Part shown: positions 21,864 to 33,850 of the stretch, piece after piece
Layout of the letters: the number at the start of each line of letters is the position of its first letter
Numbering within the stretch: the first letter of the stretch is position 1
Source of the DNA: Schistocephalus solidus
Lineage: Eukaryota > Platyhelminthes > Cestoda > Diphyllobothriidea > Diphyllobothriidae
Direction: 5' to 3'
Length of the DNA stretch: 64,000 bases
Assembly (NCBI GenBank): GCA_017591395.1
Contig: WEDG01001390.1
Location: 124,001-188,000, forward strand
The notes under the pieces: generated by a model
Seen by the model: the letters and a program-made list of their open reading frames with translations, nothing else
What the model was told of the DNA's origin: nothing
Databases searched by the model: none
Made by a program: the position numbers and the translations under genes

Positions 21864-24800
21864 TTGCGAACGGAACTCTACGAGGAATTCGACAAAGTCG
21901 CCACGTAACAATTATGCACCAAAAAGAAAATTACCGCTGGATTGGAAAAATATCGGATTTTTGTTTCAATTGGGACCCAAACCGAACTATCTGCTCTGTC
22001 AGCCACGCTAGAGGCTACAACGTCCCCAGCTTAGTGATGCAAGTATTCCTCTCAGTTTCAGGTGAACTCGAGGAAACTTGTCGCTATTGCTTGTATCATT
22101 ATCTTTGAGGCGTCGTTTCCCCTGAGCAAGGCAAAGGCGTTGAAGAATACGCAATTTCATGACGCCATGAATTTCGTGGGTCTTGTCCAACTGCGAATAT
22201 TCGCTGCATATTTATACAGACAGCGGTCTGGAAAGAAATTAGCCTCAGGCGTAGGTTCATAAACCGCACGGCCAGCCTGGTACGAGGGCAGTGTTTAGAC
22301 AGGGGCGCGTAGTTACGGGCCCAGCGAAGACTCTTTAAAGCTCACTGGGGGATAAGCAGTAGAGACTAGAGTGGGGTACCAATTATTTTAAGTCGAGTGA
22401 CTGATGTCAGGGAGTTTGAAAATAAATTCTTAAATAGATTTTCTCTTAGGAAGGGCTTGAAAATTTTATTATTGGCCAGCCTAATCCCAAAATAGTTTGG
22501 ATCTACTATGATGCCAGCCTTCTTTAATTCGTTTAGGATTTTGAATGAGCTCCGATGCCCTTATTAATTCAAAAATATTTTATATGAAGCAGGCTCAGAA
22601 ATAATCTCTCATACTCGAAGAATATAAAGATTGTGGTTTTAAAAAGTTTTTCAATGTCCGACTAATTTTCAGCCTGATCTGCCGTCGCATTTGTGTTTAG
22701 GGCTGGTATTCTACAACCTGTGTACGTTCGGTTTAAGGAGAGTCACACAGTCCTCTTTCCATTAAGATTATACCATATAAGAAATCTAAAATTTGAATCA
22801 GCATGTATATTTCATAGTAGTATTAATAAATGAGCCGATGCAATGCTACTTAACTGTATATTACACGCTCATAAAAATTTCAAAATAACGTACTTCTCCG
22901 TAACGAAAGATACCATATTTCGAGTATATGCTTTGAAACATATGCGATTTGCTGTATAATGAGAAAAAGAAAGAATTTTTTTTCATATTTTATTTAAAAT
23001 ATACCTGACTTTATAAAGGGTGTCGCACATCAGTCAAAACATGGATACTAACTAGGTAAAATAATATTACCGACAAACAGAAGGGTGACTGGGATGGCTA
23101 TTTCGGGGCTGCTGGTGGAGCTCTAAAGTGAGCCCCAAGGCGCAGCGGGACGAGCGAGTCCCGTAACCGATCAGTGAGCGTCCATCTACCATACCAACAA
23201 GGTATTCATCTTTTACTGAATGCGGTTTTCGTAGGCGATCAACAAGAAGTGTATTCAAAAGCCGGAATCCTGGTGTATCTGCAATATCATGGGATAATTA
23301 ATATTGCAAACGAACATAAGTAATCCTTTTTATTCTCAAAAAAACTTTTGGAGTGATGGTTAAAATTTTATGAGATTGATCACTGACTGTAATTCTATCC
23401 TGGCAGTGTGAGGCGAATCCCGTGATCCAATTTATTACACAGATCTGCCTTTAACCTCCACGTTACCGTGGTTCCTAAGTGGGGTAGTACCTTCGCAGTC
23501 ATTGTGCTAACAGAAACCTTAGAAGCTGCCTTTTTGGATCCACAATTTTGGCAGGACCCATCAGGTACTTCAGGATCGAATTTCGCTGCAACGAAGTTCA
23601 CTGACCGATTCACTACCAGTGGTTGTGCGCATCCAAAAAAATTCCGTCCGAAACCACATGCAAACTTAGTAGCAGAATTTGGCGGTGCATGTGTATGCAA
23701 GACATCCTTAATGAGTACAACCGAGCAGATCTTTCGCGGCCTTTGGAAATCAAGTTTGAGACAGTGTGTGTTCCTTTTCTCGCGAATCCAGCCGTAACTT
23801 GACAATGTCAATAACCGCCCTTTTCAGAACCGTCAGGCGCATTTGATTTTCTTGTCTGTGTTGGCGAAACTAGTTTAAAAAATTCTCAAATTACCCTGTA
23901 TATTTAAGAAAAGTAATTCTGCTGGGAAAAATTTCAAAAGACAAAAACTGGAGCAAAACTCGGGAAGTGAAGGCGTGGCAGGAAAATATCCACTGGCCAT
24001 AGCTGTGTTATCGATTGGTTTGTGGTGCTACCAATGACTAGGATTTGCGCGTCTTTGTACACCTGCAGTAGTAGTCGTAGCCGTCGTGGCTCCAAACAGG
24101 TTTTATGTGTGCTCAAAATTTATTTCATCTGGCGGCACGATGAAAGAGGTAGGTTCTGTCCGTCCAGTTCTATCCTAAAATAGATGTGATATTTTATTAA
24201 ATATTAACCGATATTTTGAAGAGACAGAGACAGAGAGAGTGAGAGTGAGAGGATTGCGCTCTATTTTGAAAGTATCATACAAAATATGCAGCAAAAATGG
24301 CTTCAGATGATAAATGAATAAATTGCAGAAGAGTCAAAAGGTTTACATAAAAAGGAATATCTATAGCGAAGACAGTTAAAGTCTCAGTTCCTGTATTCCT
24401 GTCTCTTTACTCGTAAGCTATCGTGCTAGAGGTTGCAATACGGAATACTGATTTGACCATGTACGGCAAGGCATGTACCGGAAGCCTGGGCACATGGAAT
24501 GGGAAAACTTCGCCTCAGAGTGAACGGGTGAAAAGCATCATCCAGAATTCGCTCGGCAAATCGCTTGAATGTTTCGAAGTGTCATTTACTTATCGTATCC
24601 ACTAATGCAGTATAAGGAAGACTGTCAGTATAAGAGAGCATTTGGAGGATATGCTTTAAAATCTAAAAGATCTTTTTTAAGCAAAACAGGAAAAATAACA
24701 GGAGTAAAATAGGGTATGAGAGGGAGAATGCAGGCATATATATGTTTCTAGATTAGGGGTTGAGGTGTTGGATAGGGCCGTCAACCACGAATGCATTAAG

Positions 24801-25329
24801 GACATTTACGAATATTAGCGAAAAAGAATTTTAGTATGAAAGGAGAATGAAAGATTGGATATCAGAGTAACACCAAATTACCCGATAGAGGATATCTCGG
24901 TGGGAAGAATGTCCAAAGATTCAGGCATAGGATAGGGTAGCAGCTGGAAAAAAACACTGGACTGCCTTGTGATTATTCAAGAGAAGACCATTTTCCAGCG
25001 ACCATGTCAAGACGTGGTTCAGGCCATCCTTCAGAGACTGGAGATGTGTCTGCTTTTAAGAGGCTGACCAACAACCATATCGTCAGCATATTAAACATAC
25101 AGACAGTCGTATGGTGATCTCAAGTCGTCAGTGTTGAGGGAGAATAGGTAGGAGGATAAGATGCAACCTCGAAGAACTCTACAGTTATTGGAATGAACCA
25201 TATATTTCGATAAAAAATGATAAATTTAGTAGAGTTTTCATATTAATTACTGTGCAGCATAATCCGAAGATATTTTATTTGCGAAAGGATGTCGTCTTTT
25301 GCACAACGTTCTGTCCGGCTGCCTTCAAA

Positions 25330-25545
25330 AACTGATTTCTTTAAAAAATGAATGCTTAAATAGTATGTATTTTGACATCGATTTTCAATACTCTTATAAA
25401 TTCAAGTATAGTATATTGAAAACATACAACGAACAATTCGTTTTGTACTCATGTGCTAGCAAATTATGTTTTTATAATTTTTTACACTTAAAAAGGGTAT
25501 CTTTTGGATTTAAATAGTTTATAAGTAGACCATTTTAAGACCTTA
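25330..25545 (+). repeat. Dispersed repeat C, copy 2
   Basis: Shares with the copy at 4330 the blocks TAGTATGTATTTTGAC, CGATTTTCAATACTC, ATAAATTCAAGTATAG, AACAATTCGTTTTGTACTC, AAAAAGGGTATCTTTTGGAT and ATTTTAAGACCTTAAT. It includes a 72-codon chance frame. Confidence 0.4.
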
Positions 25546-26483
25546 ATGTTCATTCGTATGTTTTTAAAGTAGGCTATGTGGTCCATATTCACTGCAAGTT
25601 TTTACAAACAATATATCACCCTCTTTTAATAGCGTAGAAAAAATATTTAAATGTCCCACACGGAAATATTCACGGCAAAATATACACAGTTTTTAGATGG
25701 TAAAATCTGAAGGCAGGTTTAACAGCAAGTTGGGTTCGAAATCACTTAGGAATTAAGACAGTTTTTCACCCGAAAGATTCCCCCTCTTCAATTCAGAAGA
25801 CGTAGTTGATGCCAAATGAGTACAAGAAAGGGCATTTGTATGCATAATTATGATGCCGTCTGTAAAGTCATTCGGAAAGCAGCTCGTTTAAAAGCCAGCA
25901 TCATGAAGTGACCCCTACACAGGTCGGGTCACCATTACCTGCCGTATATTTCCCATTCTATTTTATTTTTGGTCTTTTACACATGAAACTTGATGTCAGG
26001 AAATTTCTGACGCCATTAGTTTCTGCATGCTTAACTATTCATGCGTTACCCATTATTAATATTTTGCGCGGCGGTAGCGAAAACGTTTTTTTCTCCCTTC
26101 GAGGGCAGCTTAGGAGCAAAGGTCTTTCAAAGGCCATACATTGTCAAAAAACGTAGGTTGTTTCCTTTTCTGGAGGCGCCTATGAACGACGACATCTCCT
26201 TTCGAGTTAAACTTTACAACAAATAAGCCTTTCCTGTTGAACGGTGAATCCACTGCGAAAGTCGGTTGTCCCCGCTTTGCAAGGATGATTACTTCATAAA
26301 AAGATCAAATGACCTCAGTGTGTCGTTGTGTAAGTACCTTGTAAATTTCAAGAAACCTTCAAATAATCGTTAGTCTTCATGAAATATATGAACCATTAAA
26401 GCACAGATGACAGTTTGACTATCGCAAGTGATGATATCCACCTTGTGCCCTACCGCATGCCAGTCTCAGAGATGCTGACTTGA

Positions 26484-26885
<402 letters not shown>

Positions 26886-27492
26886 TATCGGATCGGACAC
26901 TGGCTCACAGAGTATGACAGCCGTTCTGCGTGCAAGGCATCTTGGTCCGTGCGACGAGACCAGGATTTCACGTAGAATGAAGGGACGGCACGGACCCCGT
27001 CTAAAAGAAGGACTGCCAGAATGAGCAAGGAAGTCTGACCTTCTGTCCGCCAGCCTGTCACCCCACATACACACAGTACTAACCAAGAGGATCAAGTTAA
27101 TTTATTAGGTGACGACCTTCCAAATCGCGACTTTTATCACAGCGTAATAGGTTCTAAGAGCGTCATATTTATAATAGTGCGGGATCACTGAATTGCCATG
27201 GAAATGGATACCCAGAGTCGACCTAATAATCTCTCTTAACTTCCCATGTACTACTGAACAGTCTAAGCATTGGCTGATGGAGCTAAAGTAGCTCATATAC
27301 GCATGCCACACACCACCTGGTCCTCAAGTCCTGCACCACGATACACAAAAGAGCACGCTTTTCGAATGCGTTAGAGACGCGTGCTGTTAAGTGCAGTGAA
27401 ACGCTTGAATCGCAAAGACGCGAGGGTGCTTGGGAGACGCATTCAGTTGGGGCCATTGAGTCTGACTCTTGAACTGCCCGTTTACAACCCTG

Positions 27493-27855
27493 CACACACA
27501 CGATAGTTCGACCGTCGATTTTGACGATATCCACCGTATGCTCAACGGAAGGGTGGTGCAGGGATGGTGACTTGCGTGTGAATTAGTTGTAAGTGATAGT
27601 AGCCTTGCGCTGCAGCTAACGCACTCTCTCCTCCTCCCCCACCTGAGCCCGGTGTCAAGACAGAGTCGAGAAGACCGGAGGTGGGAGAGGGCGCATGTGA
27701 CTGGCGCGGCTGGGTCCCCTAAGTCCTAGCCGCCCCTCGGCGTGCCACCACACCTCCCATGTTCGGCATTTGTTAGCGGAGCGCAACCCGAATAACGCAT
27801 GCCGTGCCCTGATGTGGCCCCCGTGTTGGTCTAATGCATTTACCACGTGGCCCGT
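27493..27855 (-). mobile_element. SINE copy 3, complete
   Basis: On the - strand the head begins at about 27855 (ACGGGCCACGTGGTAAATGC) and includes GGCATGCGTTATTCGGGTTG and CGCTCCGCTAACAAATGCC. The LINE-shared tail starts near GGTGTGGTGGCACGCC and ends GACGGTCGAACTATCGTGTG at 27490-27509, followed by TG units. About 360 bp. The head touches the 3' end of LINE copy 1, head-to-tail. Confidence 0.8.
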
Positions 27856-27857
27856 GA

Positions 27858-30800
27858 CACGGCAGTTCGACCGTCGATTTCGACGAGGTCAACCGTATGC
27901 TCCACACCAGGTGGTGCAGGTCAGGTGACTTGCGCGTGAATTAGTTTAAGTGATAGTAGCCTTGCGCTGCAGATACCGCACTATCTCCTCCTCCCCCACC
28001 TGAGCCCGGTGTCAAGACAGCGTCAAGAAGACCGGAGATGGGAGAGGGCGCAGGTGCCTGGCGCGGCCGGAGCCGCCCCTGGGCGTGCCACCACACCTGG
28101 CTCGGATCCCACGGAGTGGGAGTGCCATAAAGGCAACATTAAGAAGGAGCCATTGCAACCTGACTCTCAGTCCGCCAGTCAGCCACTCCACACAAAACAC
28201 ACATTGGGCTGACCACGCGGTCCGAGATATCCCGTCAGTTGGCAACCTTCCAAGCCACTGCTTTTAGCGCACCGTGATAGTTTCAAGCGCGTCAGGTTGT
28301 TTATAGTGAGGAACATGCGCTGAGCTGTCGACCTCACTCTCTCCCCACCCTACCATCAGACACTGTCCGAGCTGGTCAGTTGCCTGATGTGGGAGTGGGC
28401 GTATTGTCTGACGGATCGGCGTACCCGTCTTCGCGCGCCACAGCACGACCTGGCCCCCATAACGCACACACCAGGTTTCACTAACTCAGGGGATATGGAG
28501 CAGCCATCGCCGTCTGACTCCCAGTCCACTAGTCAGTCACTCGACACACACAGCACATAAACTGATCCGACGGCGTGGTCTGGTGGAAGCGTCAGATTGG
28601 CAGACTTCCCAGCCACGGTTTCTCTGGTATATTCTGGTAAATGGTGATTGTGAGGGTGTTGTCGATGCATTGCTGTAGGTAGTGTGTGCTGATGTAGCTT
28701 CGCCTCCGGTAGTTTACCGGAGGTTGTCGTGGAGGCGCATGTGTCCTAATAGGCCCATGCGGTGTGTAAATGTGTGGGAGCAGTGAGGTCAGTGAAGGCG
28801 GGCGCGTCGACTGTAGGTCGGAGCCCCAGGCACTGGTTCACCAGCCTCCGTGCGATGGATTCGCAGGTGACCGACCAGGCCGATGCGTGAGTTGAAGTTG
28901 CGGGCGCAGTGTGGGCAGGAAGAAATCGGTAGAGGCTGGGGCGATGTCATTCATGGTAGTGGGGGTGGCAGGGGCGCTAAGAATGGCAGGAGCGGAGGGT
29001 GTGCATGGTGTATCGGTGTTGTCGGCATTGTGGTGAATTCCGCTGTCATGGATGCGCATGTGACCGAATAGGCCCATGCGATGAGTGAATGCGCGAGGAC
29101 AGTGAGGGCAGTGGAGGCGACGATCTCTGCTGTGTGATGGTGCTCCAGGCACTGGCTCACCGGTCTCTGTACGATGTATTCGCAAGTGACCGACCAGGCC
29201 GATGCGTGAGGTGAATGTGCGGTCGAATTGAGTACAGCTTAGGAGAGATTCCCCATCGCTGATGGTGGTGGTGGTGGTGGTAGTGAAGGCGAAGGCGGTG
29301 GTGGTTGCGGTGGTTGGGGGTAACAGGCGATGAGTAGATGGATGTGGTCTCTATGATGGTGGGAGTAATGGAATTGTTGTCAGGAGTGAGGGTGGGGGAG
29401 TCAGAATGAGGGTTGGCAGAATTTGACGTAGAAATTGGAATTGTCGGATTGTTGGTGCATTGCGTCCGAAGATGTCCAACCAGGCCGATTCGCGCGCGGA
29501 AGATGCGTTGACAGCGCGGGCATGTTGGCAGGGCCTGGGCATTGGCGGTGTTGGTCCGGGGCGCTGGTGACTTTCGTGCCGCTCTTTTGGCCTTGGCGGC
29601 GGCGATCCGGTTGGCCTCATAGATTGCTGAACCAGTCTTCACTGATCTTCTCCATGCCGGTCTATCCTGGGCGAGGTCCTCCCAGGTCGCCGAGTTGATT
29701 TGCAGTTGCTTCAGCGATTTCTTCAAAGTGTCCTTGTAGCGTCGTTTTTGACCTCCCTGCCGGCGAGAACCCGTAGCGACATCTCCGTAGAAAAGTCGTT
29801 TGGGTAGTCGCTCGTCGTCCATTCTTACCAGGTGGCCGCTCCATCGCAGTTGCACTTGCCTCAGCATGGCATGGATGCTGAGGATTCCGGTCCGCTCCAG
29901 GACTTCCGTGTCCGGGATCCTGTCTTGCCATCTCAGCTTCAGTATTCTGCGGAGGCAGCTGAGATGAAAGTGATTCAGCTTCCTGGCTTGGTTCGAGTAG
30001 ACGGTCCAGGTTTCCGCTCCGTAAAGGAGTGTCGTCAAGACGACGGCCTTGTACATCTTCAGTTTGGTGTTCAGGTGAATACCGTGGCGATTCCACACGG
30101 AGGCCTGCAGCCGGCCGAAGGCCTGACTAGCTTTGGAGATCCGTTGGGCAACCTCGTCATCGATTCTCGTGTTGCGCGACATCGTGCTTCCTAGATAAGC
30201 GAAGGTTTCCACGTTTTTGAGTTGAGCACCGTTGACATTGATTCGAGGAGCATTGTATTCCGTGCTGGGTGGCGGCTGGTGCATGACAACCGTTTTGGCT
30301 GTACTGATTGTTAATCCAAAATCGGCGCAGCCTTCGGCGAAGAGGTCCATGCTCCTTTGCATGTCCTCCTCCGTCACGGTGTTAAGGGCGCAGTCGTCCG
30401 CGAAGAGCAAGTCATGGACTGTAGTCGTAGACACGCGCGTTGGAGCCTGCATACGCCGACTGTTGAGAAGGTGCCCGTCAGTTCTGTAGGCGATGCGGAT
30501 ACCAGGCTGCTCATCACGGTAGGCGTCCATCAGCATAGCCGAGAACATGAGACTGAAGAGGGTGGGGGCCAGTACGCAGCCCTGCTTCACTCCGTTGGTC
30601 ACTGCGAATGCTTCGGATACCGTCCCGTTGTCAGTGACGCGCGCCGTCATCCCGTCATGAAGCTGACGCACCATGTGCGTGAACCGCTCAGGACAACCAA
30701 ATTTCTGCATGACTTTCCACAGTCCGTCACGATTCACCGTGTCAAAGGCTTTCGTTAGATCCACGAAGGTAGTGTATAGGTGAGTTCGCATCTCCTGACA

Positions 30801-33238
30801 CTTCTCTTGTAGCTGGCGGGCGGCAAAGATCATATCGGTTGTTCCGCGGTGTCGGCGGAAGCCACATTGGCTTTCCGGGAGCAGGCCCTGCTCTAGGTGA
30901 CCGTTAAGACGATTGAGAAGGATACGGGCGAAGATCTTCCCGGCGATGTTGAGCAACGAGATGCCTCTGTGATTATCACAGAGTTGCCGGTTCCCCTTCC
31001 GTTTGTAGAGATGGACGATGGTCGCGTCTTTGAAATCCTGAGGAACTTGTCCTTGGCGCCACATCTCCTGGAAGAGTGTTGTGAGTTCTGCCATCAGCCG
31101 GGGCCCACCGTGCTTGTAGACTTCCGGTGGGATTGCGTCGGATCCCGGTGCTTTACCGCTGGAAATCTGCTGCACGGCCCGGATGGTTTCTGGTAGGGAA
31201 GGCGGCAGATCCAGGTCATTGTTCGTGTCCACTTGAGGGAGCCGGTCAATGGCAGCATCGGAGATGGCTGATGAGCAATTAAGGACATTTCTGAAGTGCT
31301 CGGCCCAGCGCTTCAGAATTTGCGATTTCTCTGTCAGCAGTGTTGTGCCGTCAGAGCTGAGCAGCGGTGCGGACCCCTTGATACACGGGCCGTAGATGGC
31401 CTTGATGGCTTTGAAAAAGTTTTTCATTTCATTGCGGTCCGCATACCCCTGGATTTCCTCAGCCTTTCGGATCATCCAGGCATCCTGCATCTCCCGCAGC
31501 CGTTGTTGTACAAGGCGCCGGCATCTGAAAAAGGCTGCTTTGGTGGCGTCAGTCCGAAGGTCCATGTAGGCTTTGTGTAGTCTATTCTTCTCCGCGAGTA
31601 AGTTGCTGATGTCGGCGTCATTGTCGTCAAACCAGTCCTGGTGTCGACGGCGTGCGCGTCCGAGGACATCGAGGGCGGTGGACTGGATGACATTTCGCAG
31701 TTGACACCATCGTGTCTCCACGGTAGCGTTATCATCTGGAGCATGCAGGTCCTCCAGTTTCTCGGTTATTTGGTTGCTGAAATCAAAACAGTGAGCAGGC
31801 AAATTTAATAAAAGAGTATTTAACTTACATGGCGGCCTCTTACCTTGGGGCCTTCGTCGGGGTTGCAGTCGGAGCCTCATCTGGGAGATGACGAGGCGGT
31901 GATCTGTCCAACCATCGGCATCGCGGATCGCCTTGGTTACCAGCACGTCCTGTCGATCTCGCCTCCGGACGAGAACATAGTCCAGCAGATGCCAGCGCCG
32001 CGACCGAGGGTGCATCCACGTGGCCTTCTCCCGCGTCGGAAGGCGGAAGAAGGTGTTGGACAGCAGGAGACGGTGTTCCGCACACGTGCGCAGAAGAAGG
32101 AGGCCGTTATCGTTACAGCTACCGAGACCGTGGGGACCCAGCACTCCCTGCCAGGCAGCGTGGTCCGTCCCGACGCGGGCATTGAAGTCACCAAGGACAA
32201 TTAACTTGTCCTCTTTCGGCACAGTCGCCAGCAAGGCGTGCAGGTCCTCGTAGAATTTGTCCTTCGCCGCATCAGAGCTCGTCATTGGGGGAGCGTAGGC
32301 GCTGATGATGGTGGCGAACTGGTCTCCCCGAAGAGGCAGGCGGAGGCTCATCAGGCGATCATTGATACCCTGCGGCAGACAGGGCAGACGTCCCACGATG
32401 TCGTTACGGATGGCAAAGGCAACACCAGCGTCGCGTCGCTCTGCCTTTGGCCGGCCGCTCCAGAAGAAAGTGTAGCCGGCTCCCCACCTCCTCCAGCTGA
32501 CCCTGCTCAGAGAATCGGGTCTCGCTGAGAGCAGCAATGTCCACCTTGTAGCGCGCCAGTTCCCGAGCGACTAGCGCCGTCCTCCGTTCCGGCCGGTTGC
32601 TCCTAGGATTGTCTAAAAGGGAACGAACATTCCAGGCTGCTAGTGTGAGTGGACTCACCCGAGCAGCCTGGAGAGTATGGCGAGGGGGATGGGGACGGGG
32701 GTATTGTTGTTTGTTTGAGTTTTACGACCGCGTAGTTTGCGATCTGCGAGCCGCGGCCGGCTGCAGAAGACGTGAGAACCAGCATTTTTTAGGGCACATT
32801 TTCTAGCCCCTTCCTCCGCGAGGAGGCAAGCAGTGCTATCCCTAAATAGGGCTGCTCGGACATCCCAGACGGCTGCCGAACTCCACTATGGGTCACGGTT
32901 TGTTTTAGTGGAAGAACGACCCGAGTTAGTCTGGGCCGCCTACGGGGTTGCTGTCGCCCCCACCGTAGGACTTTTTGAGAGGGGGAGGTGGGAAGTTCGG
33001 GAGTCAGACATACCGGGTGTGGAGGCACACACAACACCGGAGACCCTCACCTGGTTTAGCCCGCCGGTCGTGACGGTTGCCCGGGGTGTGGCCGCTGGGA
33101 AGAACCCAACTTCGAGGAGCCACAGGTGAGAGTTGGGTACCAGTTAGAGGCGGCCACAGGAGCATTCACCACCTGTACGAGACAAATGGAGCGACCAAAT
33201 GCAAGCTGTGTGGTGCTGCCCCTAACTAGTACCCCTAC
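27858..33238 (-). mobile_element. LINE copy 1, near full length (about 5.4 kb)
   Basis: A non-LTR retrotransposon on the - strand. It has a 5' region of about 550 bases (33238-32700), one large reading frame with endonuclease, reverse transcriptase and zinc fingers (32658-28714, broken), and a 3' UTR of about 850 bases ending CGACGGTCGAACTGCCG (27858-27878). The 3' UTR blocks are the same as behind copies 2, 3 and 4. The 5' end is set where similarity to a known module stops, next to CCCCCACACACACACA (33239), so it is approximate. The clade is not certain; the EN/RT is of the kind often labelled craniofacial development protein 2-like (RTE-like). Confidence 0.85.
28714..32658 (-). pseudogene. 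LINE copy 1 polyprotein: endonuclease, reverse transcriptase, C2H2 fingers; four lesions
   Basis: The protein nicks DNA, reverse-transcribes its RNA and probably binds nucleic acid through its fingers. Domains in order: APE-type endonuclease from LAAWNVRSLLDN (32649) with [14 protein letters not shown] (about 32165-32206) and [12 protein letters not shown] with [49 protein letters not shown] and the catalytic FADD (about 30391-30402); then CPRCQRIF (29525) as the first finger, C2HC. Lesions seen against copy 2 and motif continuity: an extra base at C4 (32482-32485) between QLEEVG and AGYTFF in the endonuclease; a frame change near 29260-29310 in the GGT-rich linker before finger 2; an extra base near 28920 before finger 4; and a stop (TGA, 28789-28791) at the first Cys of finger 5. 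The longest intact piece is 1126 codons (32537-29157). The family stop after DNLR lies at 28714-28716. Confidence 0.85.
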
Positions 33239-33249
33239 ACCCCCACACA

Positions 33250-33611
33250 CACACATCGACAGTTCGACCGTCGTAGTCCGACGATGTCCACCGTATGCTC
33301 CATGGGAAAGTGGAGCAGGGACGGTGACTTGCGCGTGATTTAGTTTAAAGTGATAGTAGACTTGCGCTGCATCTACCGCACTCTCTCCTCCTCCCCCACC
33401 TGAGCCCGGTGTCAAGACAGAGTCAAGAAGACCGGAGGCGGGAGAGGACGCAGGTGGCTGGCGCGGCTGGGTCCCCTAAGTCCTAAGCCGCCCCTAGGCG
33501 TGCCACCACACCTCCATGTTCGGCATTTGTTATGGGAGCGCAACCCGAATAACGCATGCCGTGCCCTAATGTGGCCCCCGTGTTGGTCCAACGCATCTAC
33601 CACGTGGCCCG
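33250..33611 (-). mobile_element. SINE copy 4, complete
   Basis: Head from about 33611 (CGGGCCACGTGGTAGATGCG, TTGGACCAACACGGGGGCC, CGGGTTGCGCTCCCATAA), tail ending CGACGGTCGAACTGTCGATG at 33250-33270, then TGTGTGTGTG. The A-box-like GGTAGATGCG and B-box-like GGTTGCGCTCC are about 55 bases apart. This suggests a tRNA-derived head, though several consensus bases are off. Confidence 0.8.
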
Positions 33612-33629
33612 TTTAGGGGCACACACAAA

Positions 33630-33834
33630 CAGCAGTTCGACCGTCGTAGTCCGACGATGTCCACCGTATGCTCCCTCAGGGACGGTGACTTGCGCGTAAT
33701 TGGTTTTAAGTGATAGCCTACGCTGCAGCTACCGCACTCTCTCCTCCCCACCTGAGCCCGGTGTCAAGACAGAGTCAAGAAGACCGGAGTGGAGGACGCA
33801 GGTGGCTGGCGCGGCCGGACCGCCCCTGGGCGTG
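33630..33834 (-). mobile_element. SINE copy 5, 5'-truncated
   Basis: Contains only the LINE-shared tail (from GGCACGCCCAGGGGCGG to GACGGTCGAACTGCTG). Its 5' end abuts the (CA)n behind LINE copy 2, and its 3' end abuts TGTTTGTGTG before SINE copy 4. It could equally be a strongly truncated LINE. Confidence 0.7.
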
Positions 33835-33850
33835 CCACACACACACACAC

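Noticed and set aside
23395..23811. 138-codon frame on the - strand overlapping a 109-codon frame on the + strand
   Set aside because: No recognised domain and both strands open, typical of chance; kept only as a note.
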